Origin: Loripinus fragilis
Taxonomy: Eukaryota > Mollusca > Bivalvia > Lucinida > Lucinidae
DNA: 64,000 bases
NCBI GenBank assembly: GCA_964019695.1
Contig: OZ026520.1
Location: 21,900,130 to 21,964,129, forward strand
Direction: 5' to 3'
Both the position numbers and the translations under genes were made by a program. The notes beneath the pieces are model-generated. The model was not told the origin of the DNA and did not search any database. It saw nothing but the letters and a program-made list of their open reading frames with translations. Positions 35,101 to 47,100 of this stretch are shown piece by piece. Each line of letters begins with the position of its first letter. The first letter of the stretch is position 1.

Positions 35101-38100
35101 ACAATTTTCATGCTCAACTCAATTGGGCATGACATTTATCAAGCTCATAAATGTTAAAATGCCAACTATTGTTGGCATTTGAACATTTAAAAGCATGATA
35201 AATACAACATATGAGAGTTTGAAAGCAAGAAAAGCCTTAATTTTTCAGCATTTTAGTTTTTATGAGGAGTTAAATTTCATCCTCAGTTGAGATGAGCATA
35301 AAACATTTCATAATCTCAAGACCTTGCTTTCTATGACACAAGATGTAATTGAAATTGTTTTATGATCTATAATATGTGTTTTTTTTTCCTCGAGAATAAC
35401 CTCTGTCCATACATACATTTAAGAAATGAAATCGATTTTTGGAAGGTTCATGGAATCCTGAATACTTCGGGTCTCTTGCAAAGCTTCACGTTAATTTTTC
35501 AAGAGACCCGAAGTACTCATGATTCCATGAACAGACCAAAAATTGAATTTATTACTTATATTTATATTTTATACATGTATTATCAGTCAAGTATCAATTT
35601 TCAATTTTCACCTAACTTGACTGGTTTTCTGGTTATTTTGAATTAAATCGGACATAACCGAGGTTTTGAAATGGCCAAAATGCCAAGTTTCCACGCTTAA
35701 CGTCATGGTGATACGCATTCAACGTCATTGAATGGCGTTGACGTGGGTCTGTCCAAATGGTGGGTATGTGGGCCTGGCTTAAACAGATCCGTTCATGAAG
35801 GTATGAAAAATGTCTCAAATGTATAGGTTCATTTAAAGACTTGCAGTGGAAATGTAAATATTACACTCATGGTGCCTTTGTTATTCCCGTTCTAGAAGTA
35901 AAATAGCTTACTTGCTACAAATGCGATTTCAGAATACCCTTTCTTAAAAGTACAATTGCCTCAGCAGTAATAACAAGATTCTAGCTATTAACTGTAGCTA
36001 AGCAGACTAAAGCAGTCTGGTTTGAGCCTTACTTGGTTGCACGTCTCAAAGACCCCTATTATTAGATTTTGTTCACTAATTGATTATTAAGACCCAATAT
36101 CCAAAACCTCTGAGGTTTAGTTGTGGCAAATACAGTAAAACCTGTGTGAAACTGCCACTCTCAAAAAGATCGAAAATTGGTTTTCAAGGCCAATTATCAC
36201 TAAATGCAGGTCAAAAGTTTTGCAGAATGCTCCAAGGATGCTTCTGCAATACATTTGACCTTTATTAAGCTACCAAGTGTTATTAAGATCTTTTTTTGTC
36301 TATTTTTGAGTGGCGGTTTTACACAAGTTTTACTTTAAGCGAACCTATGAACCAGTTCATGAGATTTTGATACTTTTCATGTATGCGTTTTTTGTGGGGT
36401 GCAGTGGCTCAGTCGCTATAGCGTTAGACTGGGAATCAAAGGGTTGCCAGTTTGAGTCTTACCTCAGGCGGAGTCACTGTACTGTGTCCTTGAGCAAGAC
36501 ACTCTATCCGCTGCTTAGTACTTGTACAACTCAGGAAGACTTGTCAGGAAATGGCTGAACGATTGTTGTCTGGGACGTAAAGAATCAAAACAAACAAACA
36601 AATTTATGCGATTGTTTGCAGGGCCTTTTCTCCCTATCACCAGGGGCCATTGATAGGCCCCATTCCCAATCCAAAATATCCTCCTTTTTCCCCAATTTCC
36701 CCCGAAAAATTCCCAATCTGAAGCTCAAAAAAAAATAATTACCTTCCCTATGACAACATCATCTGAGACTATTGCAGATGTATGAAGTGATTATGTAGAA
36801 CCACCATCTTAATCAACAACAGCAAGTAATGATCTAAGTTCAGCTGATGATGCTACTGAGATTGGAACTTCTGAAGTTGTTCCCCAAAAAATAATATTTA
36901 CAACAGGACATTTGTGAGAGTAATAAGATATAATACATTGATATAACTCTTCATAATCATGCATATGTAATAAGTGTTTTTATTTACTGTTAACAGTTTA
37001 CACTTCTAAAAATTCTCAAAATAACCAAAATGCCGCATATTTTTTCCCAATTCAAGCCAGGGGCCTTTTCCCAAAGTAGCTGGAAAAGGCCCTGGTTTGT
37101 GTTGATGCTTTACATGCTAGTCAACAACTTTTCAGTCATGTTGGGACGTTTTGAAATACCTGTCTTGCTGGGTTGGACCAGTACTTAAGCAGAGAATATA
37201 ACAATCCCATGAGTGTCCATGTAGGATAGAGATATCTCACCCCAGGGGACAGAATTTTAACCAGGGACGAGGCTTGCCCAGTCCCTCGTCAAATTCTGAC
37301 CCCGAGGGTGAGATTTCTCTATCCTACATGGACAGGCTCATGATGGATTGTTTTTCTCCCACTTTTCCAAGTTTTTTGTCAGAACATAAAAAGTCCCAAA
37401 ATAATGTGAAAATTTGAACTTTTTACTTGTTGGATTTACATCAATTTTGAGTTCACAAGTGTTTTTATTAGGTATTAACATGGGTGTAAAATATAGCTTG
37501 CACCTTGTTAGTGACTGGAAACCACGATTGGAGCATTAGCAAAATGCAAAATAAAATCCTGCTTGGCTTCCCTAGCCATTAGTGACACATTGCCATTATC
37601 ACCATGTGGTGCACGTTCGTTGACGTCATTAACATTATAAGACGTCAGTAAGTAACGCGTTCCCATACTTGGTGCCTTTGAGATACTAAGACGCAATGTA
37701 TTGGTCCTATGAATATCCTTTTTCGGAAAAAAAGAATACTTTACTCTGCCCATGTAAGAAAGCAGTCACATGGTCATGTAAGATAGAAATTTCTTGCATG
37801 AGCTGACAGCCCATCTTACGTGGGCAAAGGTGGTAGAATAAAGTGTCTTGCTCAAGGACACAATACAGTGACTGGTGAGTCTTGAACTAGCAACAAATGG
37901 GTAAAGTCAGTCTTCAAATGTACATGCACAGCTATCTAGTGGGGCCACATATCTAAACTTTGGCTTGAGCTTTTATCTATGTCTCTGCTTTTTGTTAGCG
38001 AGCAGTGAAGGCTTTGAAGAGATTGCACTTAAACGCAGGCCCATCTCAGCCTTCCCTGCTCACCAGGGATCAAATTTAGCACTTGCTAACTTGCTAAATG

Positions 38101-41100
38101 CTAGTAGTTTTTCAAAAAAAACCCCAAGTTGAATCTGCTATCACTTGCTATTTTTTAGCAAGTGAATACAAGTCACTCTTTCCAAATTATGCAACATAGC
38201 ATAAACTGCGCGAAAAACAGTGTAGCTCCAGATCAGCCAGCTTCTGAAGAAGCTGACTGGTCTGGATCTGCACTGTTTTCAAGATAACCAATATGTGCTT
38301 TCAGAAAGGAGATAATATTTGAAATAATGTTTGACAGCACAGACGCTAAATGAATTGGTTCAAATTTCTAATTAGCGATATATGGAGTGACTTAGCAAGT
38401 GGTTCATCACCTTTAGCAAGTAAGAAGAATTATTATTTGCTATTTTTAGCAAGTGGTTAGAAATCTTAAATTTGATCTCTGCTCGCCAATGCGAAAAGTT
38501 CCAAAATCTCATGATGTACTGACTCCAATGTTTATACAGGGCTCTGTTCTTGAGGAATTGCAAAACAGAATAAGAAACTTAGAAGAGGAAAAAGACAGGA
38601 CTCAGAAAGAGTGTTCTATTCTTAGACAAAAAGTGGAAGAATTGAAGGGCAATGTCTCTCCAGAAATTGACACTGTAAGTTGCACAAACTTTCTTTATTA
38701 TTGTTTGTCAGCCATTCCCCATTGTTGGTTATCTATTAAAATATTTTGGTTAAAGAGCTTTGTCAATTATAAGCAAGAAAGAAGAAGAAATTTCATGATT
38801 ACAGCCATTTTAATATTTCAAAGCAATAGTAGACTAGCTTCAATTTAAAAGACCTCATTGCAAGAAAATCTGACTGTTGCATGTGAACAACCAAGGTGCA
38901 TACCAGCCTGCAGATATGCCCAGTATAAACAGCATCTTTGCAATTCAGTCAAATAGGCTTTTATAGCTTACCTTGCGACAAGCAAAAAATTTCAACATTC
39001 TAGCTAGCCTCTGTAGATTGTAGCTGTGCAGGCTGGTTTGAGTCTTACCTGGTCACAAACCACAAAGACAGGTTTTCTTGCAACTAGGCACATATGGGAA
39101 TGCAATATTTTTCAAGTTTGCATCTACTATTTAGGATTAGAGAAGTTGAAAACAGAAGTCAGTCTGAGTACCCAACTAAACCACCTGAAAACGTTTCAAA
39201 TTATTAGGTGGAATGAAAACTCTGGGCAAAACAAATTCTTCTTTACATGGGTGAAAGTTTTCAGAATTATTCCTAAATTCGGGATTTTGAGGTCAACTTT
39301 CCATAGAAAGTCAGCCTCAAATTACTGGGTTAAGGAGATTTTAAAAGCTTATTTCAACTTGAAATTGGCACTATTTTGTAGGCTTAGTGCAAGTTTTGAA
39401 ATTAAATTTCTAAAGTTCAGGATTTTCGGAAGTATGACTTTTACCCGTACCCCTGAGTTTGAGTTACACATTCACAATTTTGGTTATGATTAACCCTGGT
39501 TTATCATGAGTAGTTGGACCTTGATTAATTGTGACCCAAATAAATAACACGTTGGGACATTCATCAGTATAGTTTTTCTATTGTTACCAGGGACCATGAC
39601 AATCCTCAGTGGTTCTATCAAGGAAACTTACCAATGATTCAGTATATTGCATGGTTACTCAGTTACACTAACAATGATAAAGGAACCTTAGTGGTTAAAG
39701 TCAGGTGATAACTTTGAGTACCCGAAACATATGTTTGACTGAGGGATAATACTTGTATCATAAGTTTACGCCCAAAAGTATTGCTTACAAGGACCTATGG
39801 CGTATTGCATAATTAAAAAAATAATTTTCTTATTTACAGTGTTCGGGTTTACGCCGTAATAATATCTAAATACTCAGTGAAAATTGTTGGTACGCAAAAA
39901 AGACAAGTAGCTTGCGTCCATGGAACGCAAGATCAAAAACAGTCGACTTTCAACACATTTAAGCTAGCTCAATAGTGAAGAGAGTTGTAACCCTTGAATA
40001 TCGGTCTATTGTACTTTGCAACGCTTCCAAATCACAAAGAGACTGCTATAAATAGTATTCAGTTGTGGTTTTCCGACATCCGTTGTTCATAGCAACGGTT
40101 GAAATCGGAACGAGGCTCAGCTATAAATAATGATTTACGTTTTTTCCAAAATCAATTTGCTGGGTAAAAATGGTGTTTGTCTCGAGGAATCACACTAAAA
40201 ACATTTAAATAACTTAAAAAGTGTATTCTGAAGCCAATACCGTTAAAAATGTGTTCACGGACAGGTTCAGCGATTTTCAACTGGCACAAGTAAAATAATC
40301 TTGGTCTAAAGTGTCAAGTAAAGACTTTTTAAAAGTGAAAAAGTTTAATAGTCAAAGACTCCATCACTGCTAAGTCTGCTTCTTTCTTACTTTTTTTAAT
40401 TGATCGTCAATCACTTAGTGTAAACTTAAAATGTTTTAGATTAAAGTTAATTGATAGGTTTAGCTAACTTCTCTGTGTTTAATATTGCAAAAAAATAGGT
40501 TGGGAAACTTTCTGGGACTCAGTAAAATTTACATGGGACTCAACTTTTGTTGATGCCCTGGGTCCCAGGGTAGCAATAGAAATCAAGCCTAAATCTAACA
40601 CTGATTTATCAATCAAAACATATGTTGTGGGTACTCAAAAGAACTGTCTCAATTAGACAGCTCTTTTGAGAACCCCAAAACACCGGTTGAAATTGCAAGT
40701 TTACGCTAAAAATTTTACTTATCTGGATCTATGATATCTCTACTAAAATATATGTTATGGGTAATCAAAAGAATCATCTTACTGAGATGGTTCTTTTGAG
40801 CACCCAAAACATATGCATAGATCCAGATAAGGAAATTTTTTGAGCGTAAAATTGTAATTATTTTCTTACCCATCAATTAAAACATGTGTTTTGGTGCTCT
40901 CATTGAGACGGTTCTTTTGAGTATCCACAACATATGTTTTGGATGATAAAGAAAATAGTTTTCCAATACGCAGTCTTTTCTGGAGGGCTGCATATGTTTT
41001 ACTGAGAGACTGTTTATCATAAATTTATGCTCGAGGGTATTGCTTACAAGAACCTATGATGTACAGATTATTTTATTGGAGTGATGTATTTCTTTTTTTT

Positions 41101-44100
41101 TCAGGTGTTTGTTAATAAACTGACAGATGATGACGATTTCTCTCTTAAACTCAGGACAGAGTATGAAACCTACAAACAACGCTGTTCTGAGTTAGAGACC
41201 CAAGTACAGAACTTTCACCAGCAAAACGAACAGTTAATCTGCGACCTTCAACATGTAACTCTCCTGAAACAAAGCATACAAGAAGAAAACACAAAATTGA
41301 ACGAACAGAATTTAGAATTGCAAAAGAAAATGCAAAGTTTCCTAGGTGATATGAAACATTCCATTGGTGGTGCCGGGCAGGAGGTTTACAAAGCGTATGA
41401 TTATAGTATGCTGGAGCCTAGTAGTGAAAATGAGATACAAGAAATGAAGAATTCAATAACTGCCAAACAGGATCTAGAAATTCTTGAGATGCAGACAGCA
41501 CAGGCTGTTGTACAGGAAGAAAGTATAAGATCAGAGGAACTTACAACATCAGCGTTAGCAGAGCTGAAGGAGAAATTACGTATAGAGAAAATGTCAAATA
41601 CAGAAAGTAAACAAAAGCTACAGACTCAAACTACTATGGTGAGTAAATTTATTTATCAGTCACCTCTTAGACAACTGCATTGTTGCATGTTGACCTGATA
41701 AACCTTGCCTATCTCATGGTATGCGCCTTTATCAGGTCATGACATTGCACTTTTTGAATGATGTTGTCAATCAAATTGAATCGACAAGAACTCAATAATG
41801 GCGTCATAATTGCTAGTTTGAAAATTGAATCAACTTGTAATCTGATAAATAGAATACCAGGTTTGCGCCTTTGGTATCAAGTTTACAAGGCATGGCTTTG
41901 AGAAAGCATGTTGAATTGCTTGGCAAGCCTCGCGATGTCAACAAGCGTATTCGAAGCCTTGCCTGGTAAACTTGATATCAAAAGACACTCACCTAGTATT
42001 CTCTATTTATTTTATGCTTAATAGCAGTGAATTTAATGCATATCAATATGAATAAAATTGGTATTTTTCTACAGTGAAAAAATATTGCATCATTTCACTA
42101 TATTCATATAAATTCTATCACTCCCTAGTGAAATAATACACTATTTTTTCACTGTAGTAAAACAAAGCTTTCTTTGAAATTTTGGGCTGGAACATTTTAA
42201 AAAAAGTTTTAAGTGAAGTATATTTGTCAGAAATATGCTACGCATATTGTGTCGTCAACATCAAACATAATGATGTCACTATTTGGCCTGGCATAGCGCC
42301 AGTTGGCATGTGACATCTTCCCTAAGGCACACTCAAAAGACTTTCTTCAAATGCTGATTTCTTATGTTTCATTCATTAAAATATAATTCTAAGCCAGTTT
42401 CTAGGTGCAAACTTTGTTTCCACCCAAAGTTATACCCAGTAAACACACTGAAAAAGTCAAATCGAACGAGAAACGACCAAGGAAAAAGTTCTGTTGTGCT
42501 TTCTGTATTTCCATTGAGTATGAAATAAAAAGGAAGTTCACTTATTTTGATAGATACCAAATATATTTCATCTCATGCAGTGAAAATATCAGCATATACA
42601 CACTTGTGAAAAATACCGATTTTTTTCACCCGACTCGATGAAATATATTTGGTATTCACCCGAAAAAAGTAAATATCCTCTAGATGTATATTTTTAAGTC
42701 TGTGCCTAGTACTGCCTACTGGATAATTTTTCATGCTTTTTTTGCTGTCTGCTGACTTTTTTCAAAATTAACTTTTTCTAAAAATTCTTGCATGAACACT
42801 ATTAGGCATTTTGTCGGTCCTGATCTGGATCCAAACTGTTTACAAAATTATTAGCAGATGGCACTAGTAGGTAAAGAGTTAAGATGGGAAAATCTTTTCA
42901 GGATTATTCCTGAATTAACCCTCAAAGTGCCAATCTCGACTGCAGCAAGTGACAACTTTTGTGACATATTTTTTAATTTTCAGAAAAAATAAGGTATGAT
43001 ATTTATTGTGAATCTTCTTTATAAACATAGTCCTGCACATGCACAGTCTGTGTTTGCTTATCACACATGTATACTAAAAATCACATTATTGTTGGACTTG
43101 TCTGAATGGAAGTTCTGTTTTTAGGTGAGTAAGCTGCAGGCACAACTCCAAGAGAAAGACCAGATGTTGAATCACTACAAGCAGCAGGCGGAGTCTCAGG
43201 TTGCCAAGGTAACAGAGGTACATCAGAGGCAGCAACAAGAACTGTTTAAACAACTTGATGGTCTTAACAGTGAACTACAGCATGCAAAGAGCGTAAGTAC
43301 TGTGTTGTCATCCAGAGTCTCAAGTTACCAAGGTAACAGCAGCATCAGACTCAGGGTCTCAGGTTGCCAAGGACTTGAAGGTAACAAATGTACACCGCAG
43401 GCAGCAACTAGAAATGTTTAAACAATTTGATAATCTTTACAGTGAACTACAGCATGCAAAGAGCATAAGTACTGTGTTGTCATCCAGAGTCTCAAGTTAC
43501 CAAGGTAACAGCAGCATCAAGAATTGTTTAAACAACTTGATGGTCTTAACAGTAAACAACAGCATGCAATGAGCGTAAGTACTGTGTTGTCACCTAGGGT
43601 CTCAGGTAACCGAGGTAAGAGAGGTACACCAGAGGCAGCAACCATTTTTGGATCACTGTGAGGTTGACCTCTGACCTACTTTTTAGAATAATCGTGTCCG
43701 GAGCATTTTTCTCTTGTTTTACTTGAGATAGTAATCCCAAATTTAGTGTGTGGGTGCATCTTGGGATAACAAAGTATCACATACCATTTTCAGTTCACTG
43801 TGACCTTGACCTCTTAACTAGTTTTTAGAATATTCCTGTCTGGAGCATATCTCTAATATTATTTGAGGTAGGAATCCCAAATTTGGTGTGTGCATGCATC
43901 TTGGTATGAAGAAGTATCCCATACCATCCTTGGGTCACTGTGACCTTGACCTCTCTCCTATATTCTTTAAGGTAGGAATTCCAAATTTGGTGTGTGAATG
44001 TATCTTGGGACGGCGGAGTGTCACATACCATTTTCAAGTCACTGTGACCTTGACCTCTGACCTAGTTTTTAGAATAATCATGTCTTGAGCATATCTCTTG

Positions 44101-47100
44101 TATTACTTGAGATAGGAATCCAAAATTTGGTTGTGGATGCATCTTGAGATGGTGGAGTGTCATGAACTATTTACGGGTCACTGTGACCTTAAACTTGACC
44201 TCTGACCTAGTTTTTATGAGAATCATGAGATGGTGTCTGGAGCATATAGCCTATATTATTTGAGGTAGGAATCCAAAATTTGGTGTGTGGATTCCTCTTG
44301 GGATGGCGGAGGGGTGCATACCATTTTGGGTCGCTTTGACCTTGACTTCTGGCCTTATTTCTAGGTTGTTTGTGTCCGGAGCATGTATCTTCTTTATAAC
44401 AAATACAAATAGCTTTCCTCAAATGTGTCTTATGCTAGACCAATTCCTTTGGGGGGCATTCCTCACGTTACTGTGACATTTCTTGTTATGACTTCTGGAT
44501 CTGGTCTTAAACCCTGAAGACAGGTTTTCTCCAAAATCTTAAGACTGTAAGGCCAACCTTAAAAATATTTTTGTTTCCCCTTACCCGACCCTGTTTTACC
44601 AGTATGGGTCGGTCGGTAGGAATTTGTTTTTTTTTAATTTCTCAAATTGGATACCCATTAAACTCAATTGTATACAGTAAAGCCTGTCTTAAGAGGCCCC
44701 TCAAAAAACTTTTTTTTCACGAAATGCAGGTCAAAAGTATTGCAGAATGCTCCCACGGAGCATTCTGCAATACTTTTGACCTGCATTTAACCTTCAGGTT
44801 TTACTGTATAGTCCTACTATAGGCAATGAAATTAAATGCACAAACAATTTGCTAAGAATATTTTTTAAGATAACACTGTTTGCATTAAACAATTCTCTAA
44901 GTTTGCAATGAAATAATAAAAAAAAAAATCTTGACTGAAAATTGAAATAATTTTTTTTGAGTAGGGCCTTTTTTTCAGGGTCGGTCGGGTAAAGGGAAAC
45001 AAATAAAATTTTATTTTAGGCCTAAACATTTATCCTATGAAACCTCATTGCACATAATTTATGCGTGATTTCAGTCCATGCCATATGGTGAAGCAGATGT
45101 ACAGAACTTGAAATCCCAAGTACTGACATTGATCAAAGAAGTCCAAGAATCTTCTGCCAAGCTTACTAATACTACAAAGACCCTTGAGAAAAAATCTGCC
45201 AGGTATGTATGCAGGGGATTTTCTGCCCATCTCTAGGGGCCAATTTCGGCCCCATTCCCAATCAAAAATAGCCACCTTTTTTCCCAATACCAATTCTGAT
45301 TTTCACAATATTTTTTTTTTATTTATTTATTTTTTTTTTACTTTTTGGAGACCACTACTACTTATGAGAAACAATGACCCATATCAGAATGATACTTAAA
45401 CACTTGTGCTTAAGTAGTATGCTTGACATAATACAATCTAAAATAACTTGATTTTGAGGATATATTTTGCTACCCTTGTTATGTTCTATGTTGTTAATTT
45501 CTCCCAATTTTGATGTTAAGTAGATCATTTTGCCCCAATTTTGGCCAGGGGCCTTTTCCCAAAATTGCTGGAAAAAGCCCTGGTATGGAGGGCTTTATGG
45601 TAAGAGACTTGTGTTGAAGTGCAGTCCAGTCCCTTTCTACGCTATGTTTGGGGTCCATAGTCCATAGGAATGGACCATGATTTAAGTGAACCATGTTATA
45701 AGGGGATCAATTTGCAAAAGGAATGATAGGGATATGGTCATTTTTCTGTATTTTCTTTGTAAAATTCCATTGTAAAAATGGGAACCACAACATGACTGTG
45801 TTATATCCAAATTGATGTTGTAACTATGTTAAAAAGGGACAGTACTGTATGTGTTAAAAGTCAAGCTTAATACTTTCCAAGGGTGGAAGTTTTCAGGATT
45901 ATTCCTGAGCTCAGGATTTGAGGCTGACTTTCCAAAGAAAGTTAGTCTCAAAATACTAAATAAGGCAGGCAATGATTGCTTCTGATTTATTTTTAACTAT
46001 CTAAAGAAAAGTATTGAAATTGGTAATATTGATAGGCATGCTACAAGTTTTAAGATATGAATTTATGAAGTTCTGATAAGTTTGAACTTTGTTTCATGAC
46101 TTTCTCATTTCTATAAAAAAAAGCATGATATAGTGTTGATATCCACTTGAAATGTTTAAAACATACTGGATGTGCTGGAGATAGGGTGATAAGGTCAGCA
46201 TAGGTGTTTAACCCTTTAAGGGTCAATCACAACAAAAGTCATCTGCTTTTGTCCTCTGCTGAAATGTTCTAAAAGCCTCTTCTAAAGACAATGTTTGCCT
46301 CTATATGTATATTAGTCAAACATATTAGCAAATATATGCAGCAGACGACTCCAGCAGATGACATTTTCAGATGCTTTTTTTTTTGCTGGACCCTTTAAGG
46401 GTTAAGGTATGATTTTAGACATATGAGCATTATTATAAAAGGGTCTCAATGGGGTAACTCTGAAATCAGTAATAAGCAAAGTTTTGGCTAAAAAGTCAGT
46501 AAGCAGTAAAATTTAAGAGTAAAAATCGGTAATCAGTAAAATTTTGCAATGCCGAATTCACTAACCAGTAAAATTAGCCATCAAAATTTGCTAATCGGTA
46601 AAAATTAGGGCTGAAATTTGGTAAATTCATTAGACCCCATTGACACCCTCTTAGATGTGCTTGTCCATATATTTCAGAGTGGTAGAGTTGGAGCAGCATA
46701 TACACTTGCTTCAGAAGGATCTGGAACAAACGAAGGTTGAGGCAGAGCAGTTAATACAGTCATTGAGATATTCAGCAGCTTCTTACGAGGAGGCCTTACA
46801 GAGGGAGAGGGGCGAGCATGCAACTACAAAGTAAGAACACTAACCTATTTTCTAGTACCTTTAGCCTATTAAAGGCCTCCAGATAAGAGTGACTTATTAA
46901 AAATATTTTTTAAAATTTTGTTATTTCTTAACCAAAACATAATAATTGAGCTGTGACATGTGTTTTCCAACAATGTGGCATTTTGACATAAATAGACTCA
47001 GACATGCCTGTGCAGTCTCCTGTTAAGCTTAGAAACTCCAAATACTGTTCCGTCAGTAACTTAACAGTCATTTAATGTTTTAAGCCACTAGCTCTGATCA

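Noticed and set aside
39026..39493. A 155-residue frame in intron 3
   Set aside because: No domain or repeat homology, no splice signals in phase with neighbours; chance frame.
43354..43486. A genuine alternative exon 5b of the optineurin-like gene
   Set aside because: It lacks a polypyrimidine tract and acceptor context, and its donor is mutated to GCATAAGT.
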